Shown here piece after piece: positions 11,351 through 22,589 of a stretch of 64,000 nt of DNA (positions within the stretch are counted from its first letter, which is position 1; every line of letters begins with the position of its first letter). Origin of the DNA: Forficula auricularia. Lineage: Eukaryota > Arthropoda > Insecta > Dermaptera > Forficulidae. The stretch is taken from contig JALMQS010000136.1 of the NCBI GenBank assembly GCA_024734495.1, positions 5,904,215 to 5,968,214 of the forward strand, written 5' to 3'. Made by a program: the position numbers and the translations under genes. Under the pieces are notes generated by a model. That model was not told the DNA's origin, ran no database searches, and worked only from the letters and a program-made list of their open reading frames with translations.

Positions 11351-12710
11351 ATATTAAATAAATTTTAATTTTCTCATTAATATATCAAAGAATAATTGAT
11401 ACGTTACAATATATCCAATGATATATTGCAATAAGAAATTGCAAAGAGAGGCAGATTAGAAAAAAGAAGGATAAAAATAATATTTGTTTAATTATAGCTA
11501 AATATAAATTTCATTAAAAATAAATAGTATAAAAAAAAATAACTTAATATAATTTTTAATAGATTGAGTTAAAAATAGATATCAACAATAATGAGAATAA
11601 ATAATAAAATTGAAATTTAAATTCGCACAGGGAACGGGGTGCAATGCGAGCGGGGATGGACCTCTTAGGAATGATTTATATGTATTTTCTTTTTTAAAGG
11701 AATAATAGTGTGAATTATTAAAGTCGTTGCTTGAGAACAATAGAAGGAGAAATCAGAGAGAAGAAGAGGGGAGAGATTACTCCTCCTTAGGCATTTGGTG
11801 CATAAGACAACCAGAGGAGTCTTTGAGCATAACTCACTACAGATACATCTCACGAGGCGTTCATTGAAGGAGTGTCATGAATATACACCTATATGCATGG
11901 AGGACAACAGAAACAACGGTTGATGATCACATGTTTCTCTATTTTCACGAAATCAACTAACAAGCTCGTGAGGCGGTGAGCGGGAAGACACCTCCTATAC
12001 ACCTTTATAACGATTGCCATAGCCGCCCGGCGAGGAGTCACTTCCTTACCATCCTAGTGGCTTGAATCCGGCTCTACTCGACTCGGTCTACACCAGCTTC
12101 GTGGACAACACACGTCCAGAACACATCTCAATAGACGCTGTCTTCGATAACACACGTCGATAAAGACATTTATCGAGGACGTCTATCTCCTTCAACAAGA
12201 CACGGAGAGAGACTGCTATCCACGGGACTGGTTATCAGAAGAGCGATTCCTGAAATCCAGCAGATCACAAGGCCGGATCCTACAGCCATCACCACCAAGA
12301 GTGTAACCACCATCTTGTATTTTCTCTTTAACAACTATCTATATCTGCTGATATCAAGCGGCGATTAAATAAATTCACATTATCAATAATAAATGATTCC
12401 AACATAATCTCTATTATTATTGAAAATTAATAACTCCTGCTTGCCAATCCAATGTCCTTTGTTCCTTTTTTTATTATAACTTTTTATATAAGCAATTTCA
12501 GTAATCCATTTTTATTTTTTAATTTCATAGTAAACAATTAATAGTAAAATCAGTCAATTTAATTAAAGATTTCAAGCACCAAGAGAGTTAACCCTGAGTT
12601 TACACCCACCAAAAATCAATAAAATAGCCCTCCAACAATCAGATTCTCGTAAAACCCACTGCAACGTCAACAAGAATTATTTTGACCGCGCTGATTTGAA
12701 AAAAAGATAT
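11351..12710 (+). repeat. Direct repeat, copy 2, interrupted by an insertion
   Basis: The first half (11351-11404) and second half (12668-12710) rejoin to match 10911-11003 once the 11405-12663 insertion and one ACGT copy are removed. Confidence 0.7.
11405..12663 (+). mobile_element. Probable solo LTR, 1.26 kb, ACGT target duplication
   Basis: The insertion is flanked by ACGT at 11401-11404 and 12664-12667, and the uninterrupted site is seen at 10911-11003. It has no ORF. A + strand AATAAA lies about 300 bp before the 3' end (12367-12372), after a less AT-rich 5' half. Single-LTR size, a 4 bp duplication and an internal polyadenylation signal suggest a solo LTR. The ends (TACAAT...CTGCA) are not the classic TG...CA, so another insertion type is possible. 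Confidence 0.5.
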
Positions 12711-12736
12711 TGTATAGTAAATGTAGAAATTTTTTT

Positions 12737-12836
12737 NNNNNNNNNNNNNNNNNNNNNNNNNNNNNNNNNNNNNNNNNNNNNNNNNNNNNNNNNNNNNNNN
12801 NNNNNNNNNNNNNNNNNNNNNNNNNNNNNNNNNNNN
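12737..12836. other. Assembly gap (100 N)
   Basis: Exactly 100 N, a conventional gap of unknown length, ending inside an (AG)n repeat. Confidence 0.99.
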
Positions 12837-12859
12837 AGAGAGAGAGAGAGAGAGAGAGA
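12837..12859 (+). repeat. (AG)n microsatellite
   Basis: Uninterrupted AG dinucleotides directly after the gap; probably the cause of the assembly break. Confidence 0.9.
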
Positions 12860-12944
12860 CAGAATAATCAACCCTCTCTTTCTTTCTCATCGTGTTAGTG
12901 AATTATATATATTTCTATATTATATTATATTTAATTCATTGCAG

Positions 12945-13108
12945 GGGGCGGTGACGTCAGAGCTTCTTGATACTTGTCTGGACTTGTCCGGGGGGCCCTA
13001 ATCGGCTTGCAATTAGTTCAGAGGGCAGCGTCCAAGCGTCCTAATGCACCAATTTAATTAGTGAATTATTTCGTGTTATAATTCATATTTTTCACCGTTA
13101 ATTAACAG
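12945..13108 (+). other. Exon-like island (non-coding or UTR)
   Basis: Acceptor TTCATTGCAG at 12944 and donor AACAG|GTAAGT at 13109. It is far less AT-rich than its surroundings at its 5' half. All frames contain stops, so if spliced it would be a 5' UTR or lncRNA exon. It is first in a series of similar islands up to 33.7 kb. Confidence 0.3.
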
Positions 13109-13347
13109 GTAAGTTTATTATATTAAAAATATAGAAATATATAAAATCAGCAGCATTGAAATATTGTCCATTTAGGCGATAAAACGTTCTTGGTGTCTCG
13201 TTTCTAAATATTCTTTTTCCTGAAAATTCTCTCTCATATATTATTACTCCTATAATATAAGTGATTTTGAATTATTTCAATTGAAATGTTGGAAATTAAT
13301 ATAATAAGGGTTGGTTGAGAAATTCATTAGCTTAAATAGGTTATATA

Positions 13348-15760
13348 GTCCAGAAATCTTGTCATGAAAAGCATGGGCCTAAGTTGCATCAAATGGTGGT
13401 ATTAGGTTTAGTTTTTTTTCTTGACTGAGATACAAAATCCAAGTTTTCGAACTCGGCAGCTCCCGGATCACTTTTTAATATCCTAAAAACTGCAAAATTT
13501 TCCCACTTTTTTCGGTTTTTCCTATTTTGACCATGAAGTAGCATGTTTTCGACAAAGACGACTATTTACATTTTTAAGCTAGATTAAATTTCCTACAATT
13601 TGAGATCAGAATGAGCTCAGTAGAGTTAATGGTTTCCGAAATACAGCTTTTCAAAGTTGACAAATTATCCAAACTTAAAATTTTAAGCTAATTTTCATGT
13701 CAACATCATTAGGAAATAGTGAAAGTAGGTTTCGTTTTTTTTTCTTGTATGGGATGTGACTGAGATGTAAAATCCAAGTTTTAGACCTTGGCAGCCTTCC
13801 TGATCACTTTTGTATTTCCCAAAAACTGCAAAATTTTGGCACTTTATTTTAGTCCCATTTTAACCATGAACAAGCATGTTTTCGACAAAGACCATTCTAA
13901 ACATTTTTAAACTAGATTAAATTTTGTATAATTTGATACCAAAATGAGCTAGGTACACTTAATTGTTTCTGAGATACAGCTTTTCAAAGTTGGCAAATTT
14001 TCCAAATTTGAAAATTTTAAGCCTATTTTCATGTTTCATCATATGCAATTGTCTTAATATCTTCAATAACCTGTCTGATATGAGTCGGTGAAGTAAATAT
14101 TTATTTAATTATTTATTATTGGAAGATGAATGTGAAGGTTTGGTGGGAGAGAGGAGATCATTGTTCACAACCAGACGACTGAAATTGAAATAGGAAAATT
14201 TAAAATGCTGGATATCTATAAATCTAAGAGGTTTAACAAAAAGAGGCCCAAGTAAAAGTTCAAGTCAATAAAATTTCCTAGAGAATGAGATAGGAATCAA
14301 GTTTCTAGGGTAACTGGTTTTCATTTTATGAAGCGAAAAACTGCAATTTTTTTGCAAAAAATTGCAGTTTTTCAAAACTTCAACCTTATTGCGGCAAGGG
14401 TTACCATTATCCAATTAAGACGAAACTTTGCAAATCTCATTTTATAGCCTATTTACGCTAGAATTTAAAGAGGTTTAATTTATCTAATAGATACCAATTA
14501 TTTTGATTTGATAACCCAGAGTTTCTCAAGAAAAACTGAAAAAAAACCCCGAAATTTCGGAAACTATTAAGTCTGCCGAGCTCATTCTGGTCTCAAATTG
14601 TAGAAAATTTAATCTAGTTTAAAAATATATAGAATGGTCTTTGTCGAAAACGTGCTCCTTCATGGTCAAAATGAAAGAAAAAAAAACGAAAATATTTCGA
14701 AAATTTTGCAGTTTTTGGGATCCGGAGTGGGGGGGGGGGGCTGCCCTGTTCAAAAACTTGGATTTTGCATCTCAGTCACACCCCATACAAGAAAAACAAA
14801 CGAAACCTACTACCACCATTGTCTAATGATGAAACATAAAAATTAGAATTAAATTAGGTTGGAGTTGGTGGTGTTTCTCCTAATTTAATTTTAACAATGT
14901 TTCACTATAAACCAACACCGCGTTCCCTAAATTTGATAAAAATTAGCATAAAATTTTAAGTTTAGAAAATTTGCCAAATTTGAAAAGGTGTATCTCGGAA
15001 ACTATTATGTCTACTAAGTTCATTCTGGTTTCTTTTTTTTTTTTTTTTTTTTTATATTGGCCTCGGCAACATAGATGCCCATTTAGCCAGCCGATCGTAT
15101 TCGTTCATCTTCCATAAATTCGCCAGCCCTCAAATGCTGATCCCTAAGGCGGGCCGCTCGGGGCACAGTAGGGCAAGCAGAGCATCCCAAGCCGATCCCT
15201 CCGCAACCAGCCAAAGGGCATCACAGTGGCCGACGAATATAGAGCAATAAAGAACGTACTTGTTCATAAGTCCCTTCAATGAGGGATAAAAACAGAAGAC
15301 TTGTTTTAACAAGTTACCTAGTCTAACACCACTAGAAAAATTAATATATAGTAAAAATTGACTATGAGATGGAACCTACTACATTTCTTATAAGCTATAT
15401 ATCTAGATAAAAATGCTAATAGATAAATTAATTAAAATATCCGAGTCAAGAAAAGGATGATATCTAGCAAAAATATGTTTAATTATAGTTCGGACCAGGT
15501 AAAATTATGTGTTTGATGACTGTTTCTGCCAGTAACAGTGGTTTCAAATTGTAGTAAATTCAATCTAGCTTAAAAATTTATAGATTAGTCTTTGTCGAAA
15601 ACGTGCTAACTTCATGGTTCAAAATGGGAAAAACAAAAAAAAAAGAGCATTTTCTAGTTTTTGGGGATATTCAAAAGTGATCCTGAGGTGCTGCCGAGGT
15701 CGAAAAACGAAACCTACTACCACCATTTGATGCAACTTAATATGTACAAGGTTACTGGAC
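13348..15760. mobile_element. TA-flanked foldback element, copy F1
   Basis: Ends GTCCAG (13348) and CTGGAC (15760) are flanked by TA on both sides. Terminal inverted repeats continue inward to GTTGCATCAAATGGTGGTA (13383) and its complement (about 15719-15737). Internally it carries two direct ~330 bp repeats (13405-13725, 13735-14030) followed by inverted counterparts (14560-14830, 15540-15735), each containing the GTCGAAAACGTGCTCCTTCA-type motif. No transposase is seen. TA duplication is typical of Tc1/mariner-type insertion, so the family is probably mobilised in trans. Confidence 0.6.
15033..15538 (-). mobile_element. Poly-A-tailed retro-insertion with 7 bp target duplication
   Basis: TGGTTTC at 15026-15032 and 15539-15545 brackets a segment that begins on the + strand with a ~21 nt T-run, i.e. 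a 3' poly-A tail on the minus strand. It interrupts the foldback repeat, which resumes at 15546. The 3' end sequence matches 10076-10135. No ORF long enough to classify it; a 5'-truncated LINE or a SINE fits. Confidence 0.6.
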
Positions 15761-15826
15761 TAATATGTTTCTCTGTTTCTTTATAAAGTTTTCACTTAAT
15801 TCTAATTAATTTCTTCTTTTCAATAG

Positions 15827-15933
15827 GCAAATGCAAATCCCAGCGGACAGAGAGAATGAATCCATTGGTTCCTACTTTCTCTATCCTGCTTGAGAGAAAG
15901 TGAAAGTGAATTCTCCCAGTCATCTCTTTTCAT
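15827..15933 (+). other. Exon-like island A (duplicated at 33599)
   Basis: Acceptor TTTTCAATAG ends at 15826 and donor GTAAGT begins at 15934. It aligns end to end with 33599-33704, including both splice signals, with scattered substitutions and small indels. The frame open at 33599 has a stop here. It may be a UTR or lncRNA exon, or a decayed coding exon. Confidence 0.4.
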
Positions 15934-16149
15934 GTAAGTCCCCATTTTATTTTATTTTATTTTCCCTAGCTCTCCCTTTGAATAAATAATTAAATTTTCC
16001 ATTAATTTGAAATCAATTTTATAAAATATTCCCATGCATTAGTATTGGATTATTATTTGTATATTGTATATAGAATTTTTTTCTGGATAAATCTAAAGAA
16101 CATTTTTTTAAATTATTAGCGGTTTTATATAAAGGCGACTCTCCACTAT

Positions 16150-17229
16150 AGACCAGTGAAATTGTGCTCAAATGGGCCCACGAATGGTGAACCGCGATCT
16201 AAAATTGTGTACACCTACTTCCACTTTCATTTCCAAGTAGAAGACAATAGATGACAATATATTAACTAATAAATTCCAAAGTAATTCCAAATAATTCAAA
16301 ATACGGTGTACTCCTAATTTCAATCGCGGTTCACCCCTCGTGGGCCCTTATGAAGTGTTGAAAAACTGCAATTTTTTGCAAAAAATCGCAATTTTTCCTT
16401 CATAAAATGAAAACCACTCATCCTAGAAACTTGATTTTAATTTTATTTCTCTGGAAATTTTATTTACTTGAACTTTTACTTGGGCCACTTTTTTGGTAAA
16501 ACTCTTAGATTTATAGATATCTAGCATTTTCCATGACACTTCTGAGGATTGGGATCATATTCTGTCATCGAAAATGCTGGATATCTAAAAATCTAAGATT
16601 TTTATCAAAAAAGTGACCCAAGTAAAGGTTCAAGTAAATAAAATTTCCTAGTGAATGAGATAGGAATCAAGTTTCTAGGATGAGTGGTTTTCATTTTATG
16701 AAGGACAAATTGCCGTTTTCAAAACTTCAACCTCATTCCGGCACGGATTACAATTTATCCAATTAAGATGAAACTTTGTTTGAATTGTAGAAAATTTAAT
16801 CTTGTTTAAAAATGTGTAGATTGGTTTTTGTCGAAAATGTACTCCTTCATGGTTAAAATGGGAAAATATTGAAAAAAGTGCGAGTTTTTGGGTGATCCGG
16901 GAGGGTTGCCGAGGTCGAAAACTTGGATTTTGCGCTTGAGCCCGAACGGTTGGTCGTATAAAAAACCTAGATTATAATATTTATCGGAAATTTTATGCCC
17001 TTTCATTTTTCATAGGAAGGTTATTTACGAAAAGTTGATAGTTTTCGAGTTATAAGCGAAAAACCGCCAAAAAATGGAAATTTTCACCTTTTTTTTTTTG
17101 CATTTTCTATAATGTTGCGTCAAGAAATTTTGTTGGATGATCTCAGATTTGAAATCAGCGCCCATTTATATAAGCAAAAAATCAGAATTACCCCAAAATT
17201 TTTTTGATAAAAACACAATTTGACTGGAC
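16150..17229. mobile_element. TA-flanked foldback element, copy F3a
   Basis: GACCAGTGAAATTGTG at the left and CACAATTTGACTGGAC at the right, both flanked by TA. The interior contains a mirror-image block centred near 16550 (ATATCTAGCATTTTCC facing AAATGCTGGATAT), plus the GTCGAAAATGTACTCCTTCA motif. A small MITE (16180-16340) is inserted near the left end. Confidence 0.6.
16180..16340. mobile_element. hAT-like MITE with GGTGAACCGCGA ends, copy A
   Basis: Starts CGAATGGTGAACCGCGAT and ends with the complement ATCGCGGTTCACCCCTCG, flanked by TGGGCCCA and TGGGCCCT (7 of 8 bases, hAT-type 8 bp duplication). Related copies are at 48110-49070, 49580-49735 and a half-copy at 32913. Internal CCAAGTA/CCAAATA words are the seed of the minisatellite seen in the 48 kb copy. 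Confidence 0.6.
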
Positions 17230-17379
17230 TACTATAAATTTGAAAATTTTTATCGAAATTCGAGTAATCAACCTAATTCAATATTTTTTAATTCAAAAAT
17301 ATTATTTCGACAATTCACTGGGCTTCAATTCTAATATTGAAAAATATTTAAATTATACGTAAACGTTATGTTAGAGATT

Positions 17380-17540
17380 TTATCCTGATATATTATTTTG
17401 TTAGGGATTTAATAAACTTTAATAAAGGTCATTATACTAATTTATGTACGTCAAAGGGTTAGGCAGTAATGGTTAAATGTGGGTAGTAAGAAGGATAAAC
17501 ACTGCTCTATCCCACTAAATATTCAACCTATTAAAAAACT
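17380..17540 (+). repeat. Segment p, duplicated at 33830-33990
   Basis: AATAAAGGTCATTATACTAA followed by TTTATGTACGTCAAAGGG aligns with 33870-33980 over ~130 bp at high identity. Together with exon islands A and A' it shows an old segmental duplication rather than a mobile element. Confidence 0.55.
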
Positions 17541-17547
17541 CTCATTT

Positions 17548-18180
17548 TTTTTTTTTTTTTTTTTTTAATGCAATCGAATGCAAGAAGGGGTGCGCCAGTA
17601 AAGATGCAGCTCCTATGGATCTCGAAAGACCCTTGCATTACCTAAGAGAAGGGAAAGTTGATTAAGTGAGAGGGTGTAGACGTAGGTGTCTATGCACCCC
17701 GGTTTTGAAGGTTTGAAGATTATAGGTGCTGGGAAAGATGGAGGCTGGGAGAGAGTTCCAGTTCCTTGAAGTCATGGGGATATATGTATTGGCGAATGAA
17801 GTGGTCCGGCACTTCTCCAGTTTGACCGCGAAAGAGTGTTGGGAGTCGGCAAAACGCGTGCTACGTGGAAAGCATGCTTTGGGGGGAATTATTGATCTTA
17901 TCTCATCAGAGCACCTGCCGTGATAGTATCTATAGAAAAGGGAAAGGGCAGAGACATTTCTTCGATGAGCCAGCGAGTCGAGGGAGTCGGTGAGGGTAGA
18001 ATCGTTAATTAGCCTGATGGCTCGTTTCTGAATTGCATCCAGGGTAGCAAGAGAATATTTTGAGGCTCCTCTCCACAGATGTGAGCCGTATCTCGAGACA
18101 GGAGCGGATTTGGGCCTTGTAGATGGTGAGAAGTTGTGGGGCTTTGTAAAATCTCATGAAATATCGTTGTTGATTGAGAC
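17548..18180 (-). pseudogene. Jockey-type LINE, 5'-truncated copy (RT C-terminus)
   Basis: A T-run at about 17547-17566 is the poly-A tail of a minus-strand insertion. Reading down from 18180, broken frames match the C-terminal part of the RT at 25120-25600: YKAQIR, GSHLWRGASK, LATLDAIQKRAI, then SLDSLAHRR and RNWNSLPA. Frameshifts and stops occur near 18100. The catalytic core is missing, so this is a dead 5'-truncated copy of the family at 23940-25724. Confidence 0.7.
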
Positions 18181-18351
18181 TTTGCAAATTTTTTCATTTT
18201 CCTCCAATTAATTTAATAGTTTTTGGATATTTTTAAAATCTTCGTCACATTTCATATTTCATATTAATTACATAATTGAAAATATTTCTTTTAGCATAAT
18301 GATACATCATGATAAGCTCTTTGATTAATTTTAATTTGATTTTTTTTATAG

Positions 18352-18540
18352 ATGGAGTGGCTGGCCATTTCATCTCTGTCGAAAATACGAACATCTCAAT
18401 AAATCCAGAGGAAGGCAACGGGACACCACTCTTGTGAACAATTACCCAGGACCCCTCTCTCCAGTGATCGCCGAGAACAAAGTTGGATGGATGAGGTCAT
18501 CGGCTGCCTGCGAGATTAAGCCTCCTATTTTAACTTCGAG
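18352..18540 (+). CDS. Possible coding exon B
   Basis: Acceptor TTTTTTTATAG ends at 18351 and donor GAG|GTCAGT begins at 18541. The 189 nt are distinctly less AT-rich than the surroundings and hold 62 uninterrupted codons from 18353 (starting WSGWPFHLCRKYEHLNKSRG). It ends two bases into a codon; the island at 20695 begins with one base and continues an open frame, so B and C are phase-compatible. Its last ~55 nt are shared with 22472-22563, where the frame is broken. I do not recognise the product, and a frame of this length can occur by chance. A spliced non-coding exon is the main alternative. Confidence 0.3.
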
Positions 18541-18634
18541 GTCAGTGTTCTTAATCATTTATTATATTTCAAAATTTTTTAGAAAAATTAAAAAAAAAAT
18601 ATAGACTAATTCAAAAAATCTCATATAGGTTGTA

Positions 18635-20023
18635 GTCCAGTCAAATTGTGTTTTTATCAGGAAAGTTTTGGGGTAGTTCTGATATTTTTGCATATATATG
18701 TTTTTTGGGGCTCTGAATCCAAATCTGAGGTCTCCCACCAAAATTTCGTGACGCAACATTGTAGAAAACGCAAAAAAAATGTGAAAATTTCCATTTTTTG
18801 GCGGTTTTTCGCTTATAACTCGAAAACTATCAACTTTTCGTAAATAACCTTCCTATTCAAAATTAAAGTTTATAAAATTTCCTACAAATTTCATTATTTA
18901 GGTTTTTTCTCCGACCAACCGTTCGGGCTCAAGCGCAAAATCCAAGTTTTCGACCTCCCCAGCCACATCAGAATCAATCCAAAAAACTCGTACTTTTTTC
19001 GATATTTTCCCATTTTGAACATGAAGGAACACGTTTTCGACAAAGACCAATCTATACATTTTTAAACTAGATTAAATTTGATAAATGGTAATCCATGCCG
19101 CAATGAGGTTGAAGTTTTGAAAAACTGTAATTTTTTGCAAAAAATCGCAATTTTTCCTTCATAAAATGAAAACCACTCATTCTAGAAACTTGATTCCTAT
19201 CTCATTCTCTAGGAAATGTTGTTGACTTGAACGTTTATTTGTACCACTTTTTTGTTAAATCTCTTAAATTTATAGATATCTAGCATTTTCCATGACACTT
19301 CTGAGGATTCGGATCATATCCTGTCATGGAAAATGCTGGATATCTATAAATCTAAGAGTTTTAATCAAAAAGTGGTCCAAGTAAACGTTCAAGTCAACAA
19401 AATTTCCTAGAGAATGAGATAGAAATCAAGTTTCTAGGATGAATAGTTTTTATTTTATGAAGGAAAAATTACGATTTTTTGCAAAAAATTGCAGTTTTTC
19501 AAAACTTCAACCTCATTGCGGCATGGATTACCATTTATCCAATTAAGATGAAACTTTATTTAAATTGTAGAAAATTTAATCTAGTTTAAAAATGTAAAGA
19601 GTGGTCTTTGTCGAAAACGTGCTCCTTCATGGTCAAAATGGGAAATATCGAAAAAAGTGCGAGTTTTTGGGTGATCTGAGGGGATGCAGAGGTCGAAAAC
19701 TTGGATTTTGCGCTTGAGCCCGAACGGTTGGTCGGAGAAAAAAACCTAAATAATAAAATTTGTACGAAATTTTATGAACTTTCATTTTGAATAGGAAGGT
19801 TATTTACGAAAAGTTGATAGTTTTCGAGTTATAAGCGAAAAACCGCCAAAAAAATGGAAATTTTCACATTTTTTTCCATTTTCTACAATGTTGCGTTACG
19901 AAATTTTGGTGGGAGACCTCAGATTTGGATTCAGCAACCTAAAAAACATATATATTCAAAAAATCAGAACTACTCCAAAACTTTCCCCATATAGGGCCCC
20001 ATTTGAGCACAATTTGACTAGAC
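18635..20023. mobile_element. TA-flanked foldback element, copy F3b
   Basis: GTCCAGTCAAATTGTG at left and CACAATTTGACTAGAC at right with TA on each side. It is a large imperfect palindrome centred near 19325: the block at 18780-19080 (including ACCAACCGTTCGGGCTCAAG) reappears inverted at 19560-19870. No ORF of note. Confidence 0.65.
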
Positions 20024-20279
20024 TATTTATTTTTTTTTCAAATTATCAATCAAATATCATTTATGAAACTAAATGATTTAGAAATTAACTCCCCCTTGTC
20101 ATGGGGAGTTCAATGATTTGCTAGAATATTTTTTAATTTATTTTTTAATCTCCCTTCTTTCATGGATCATCCACTGCATTGATGTTTCTCGGTGCTCTGC
20201 TTCTTCGATTCGATTCATTTATGTCTTCTCATCAACAGTCGCCAAACTTGAGTACATCATTTTTTTATATTATTAATTT

Positions 20280-20640
20280 TTAAGTCTTTTTTACAGCATA
20301 CCCCTCTAGTTAGAATCTGTTATTACACTTTAATATTTAAATTATTTCTATTTAAAATAAATTAATTTTATATTTTAAAGTTCTTGATTTCATAAGTATT
20401 CATTCTAAATCAATTGTTCAAAAAAAAATTTAATAATCATAGCCTAAATAAATTTTCAAATTTTATATTTCTGGCAATTCATTTGATAATTTGATTTTCG
20501 ATAGTTTTCTTGAAACTTTTTAATTTTTTTAATAAATGAGAGAATTAGAATTAGGAATTTTCAGTTCCCAATTTCATCATTTTTACCAAAATGTCGCCCA
20601 ACGAGGGATTCGCTTTTGGATAATATCAGGTAATTTAAAA
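20280..20640 (+). repeat. Segment q, duplicated at 26720-27130
   Basis: CAGCATACCCCTCTAG at 20295 and an ending GGAATTTTCAG...CCCAATTTCATC at 20560 both recur in order at 26729 and 27020, and the AT-rich stretch between aligns loosely. It is part of the same locus duplication as islands A/A' and B/D. Confidence 0.5.
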
Positions 20641-20694
20641 ATTATATTTCTGAACACATATACTTTTTAAATTCATCGCTGTTTATTTTTATAG

Positions 20695-20748
20695 GAAGAA
20701 GCCATCGTTTCATCGAGATGACCCCAGTCTGTCATCAGGGTCTCTCAG
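20695..20748 (+). CDS. Possible coding exon C
   Basis: 54 nt with acceptor TTTTTATAG and donor GTATTA. Read in the phase left by exon B it is open (KKPSFHRDDPSLSSGSL) and again ends two bases into a codon. The length and phase agree with B, but the exon is short and no homologue is recognised. Confidence 0.25.
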
Positions 20749-20819
20749 GTATTACCTATATCTATCTATCTATCTATCTATCTACTCTTATTAAACGAGC
20801 AAAATGATACGCCAATATA

Positions 20820-21764
20820 CCAGGTGTACCGGAAAGTCATTACCGGTTTTCTCTAACAGATGTCGCTTCAGGCTTGAAGATATGCAATGTTATGATTTGA
20901 CACATATGCATTTTATTCTTACCGACATCAAGCTTCAAAACTATACATGTTATGTTTCATGCGAAAGTGACTTACCTTCATAGATTTATACCTCTTTTTT
21001 GAGAATGCCAGGTGCCTATGCTCTGAAAACGTACTGCATTTGCGGCACGCATTAATTTTCTTATTTGATCAAAAGAAAAAGCTCGCTGAAAGTCATCGTT
21101 TGCTGGTAGAAACTTACGATGACTTATGCTTTAACCTTAAAAACATGTGTGAGGAGATGGTTTCGAAAATTCAAAAAGTGGTGATTTCGATGTGCAAGAT
21201 AAAGAACGTTCCGGTAGACCAAAAAAGTTTGAAGATGCGAAACTTACAGGAGTTATTGGATGAAGACCCAACCCAAACTCAAAAACAATTGAAAAAACAA
21301 TACACCGACAACAAATGATCAATTTGAACCACGCAATGATCGAAAAACGTCCAGAATGGGTCCGAAGACACGGTAAAGTGATTTTACAACACGATAACGC
21401 GCCGTCTCATAAAGCAAAACCGGTCAAGGAAGCGTTGAAAGCACTTGGGTGCGACATATTATCGCACCCGCCGTACTCTCCAGACCTTGCCCCGTCCGAC
21501 TATCAACTTTTCGCATCGATGGGACACGCGCTTGCAGAGCAGCACTTCGCCAATTTCGAAGAAGTTAGAAAATGGCTCGATGAATGGTTTTGCTCAAAGG
21601 ACAAACAGTTTTTTTGGGATGGCATCCATAAAATTGCTAGAAAGATGGGCAAGATGTATAGAATCAAATGGCCAATACTTTGAATAAATAAATTTTCCAT
21701 TTTCTTAAAAAATTACGTAGTTTTTTTCCGAAAAAACCGGTAATGACTTCTCCGGTACACCTAG
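20820..21764 (+). mobile_element. Mariner element, internally deleted
   Basis: Terminal inverted repeats CAGGTGTACCGGAAAGTCAT (left) and the complement of CTAGGTGTACCGGAGAAGTC (right), both flanked by TA (20818-20819, 21765-21766), the mariner target duplication. Length 945 bp compared with about 1.3 kb for full-length mariners. It is inserted in a Helitron-like element. Confidence 0.9.
21040..21683 (+). pseudogene. Mariner transposase, broken and internally deleted
   Basis: The N-terminal part (21040-21310) keeps pieces of the DNA-binding domain (HALIFLFDQKKKLAESHRLL, then KERSGRPKKFED in another frame, then LLDEDPTQTQKQL). The sequence then jumps to the C-terminal part at 21315-21683, which carries HDNAPSH and YSPDLAPSDYQLF. 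The Asp in HDN and the Asp in PSDY are separated by 34 residues, matching the second and third residues of the mariner D,D34D triad. The segment that should hold the first catalytic Asp is deleted, and at least one frameshift lies in the N-terminal half. It cannot encode an active transposase, but intact ends could be mobilised in trans. Confidence 0.9.
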
Positions 21765-22249
21765 TATATATTTTTCTATTTTTTCTATTTTGAAAACGGC
21801 TCTAACGATTTTCATCAAATTCACGGATTAGAGGGTTTTTGGGTTGACAATTCGATCTGTCACGGTCTCATCTTTGGCTAAATTATTTTTGAAGGGTTTT
21901 TTTTGTTAATTGAAATAATTATTCACAGGTGATTATCTTGATTAAAATGTATAATTACATTTTTATTCAATTTTCTTTTAATAAATAATTGGTTTTTCAA
22001 TTTTAAATCCCACAAAGATTTTATACCAAATAAAATTATATATTAAAAGTAAGCAATTTAATTGATTATAAAGTGAATTTTAAATCCCACAAACAGTTCA
22101 TAAGAAATATTTTTATATATTAGAATTTGCCAATGTTTATAATTATATAACTCGATAAATTGTTATTTAATTAAAAAAATAATTATACGAAATTTATTTA
22201 TATACACATAATCTGTGGGCCACTAGAAGGCTAAATATGCAAAAGCTGG

Positions 22250-22290
22250 GTGCGAGTGGAGGGGGAGGGGGGTTGGGGCGGGAGAGGGGC
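22250..22290 (+). repeat. G-rich tract
   Basis: Several G-runs of 3-6 bases in ~40 bp (GGAGGGGGAGGGGGGTTGGGG). It belongs to the 3' part of Helitron-like element A and could form a G-quadruplex. Confidence 0.6.
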
Positions 22291-22471
22291 TTCCAGGTAC
22301 TTTATTTCTATAATAGTAATTTCAAACTTAATATTTTTTTCTATATTTCTCATTAGAGTGTTTTCTTCTCTTAATTCAAAAATTTATTTATAGATTGTTT
22401 AATTTCAAAAGTTCATCTCTCGATATATATGTAGTACTTATACTAATTTTGCAATAATTTTCTTCTTAAAG

Positions 22472-22563
22472 GTGAAAAATCACTTGAGCGGTGATAAGTA
22501 CAACCACTTGAGCAACGAGATCATCGGCTGCCTGCGAGTTTAGCCTTTTCTTTTAACGACGAG
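22472..22563 (+). other. Exon-like island D (related to exon B)
   Basis: Acceptor TTCTTCTTAAAG and donor GAG|GTTAGT. The last ~55 nt share ATCATCGGCTGCCTGCGAG and the AGCCT...TTTTAAC...CGAGGT run with exon B. The frame open in B has stops upstream in this copy, so it is either non-coding or decayed. Confidence 0.35.
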
Positions 22564-22589
22564 GTTAGTATTTATTTAATATCTATAAA

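Larger units (their letters stand above)
20781..22302 (+). mobile_element. Helitron-like non-autonomous element A
   Basis: Begins TCTACTCTTATTAAACGAGC, as do four other members of the family in this window (29728, 32380 reversed, 49829, 59823). It ends after a G-rich tract with CCAGGTACTT (22293-22302). A 5' TC and a 3' CT-rich end preceded by a hairpin in better copies point to Helitrons. The element is split by the mariner at 20820-21764. Confidence 0.5.

Noticed and set aside
12639..13001. ORFs running through the N gap
   Set aside because: Artefacts of unknown bases and the (AG)n repeat.
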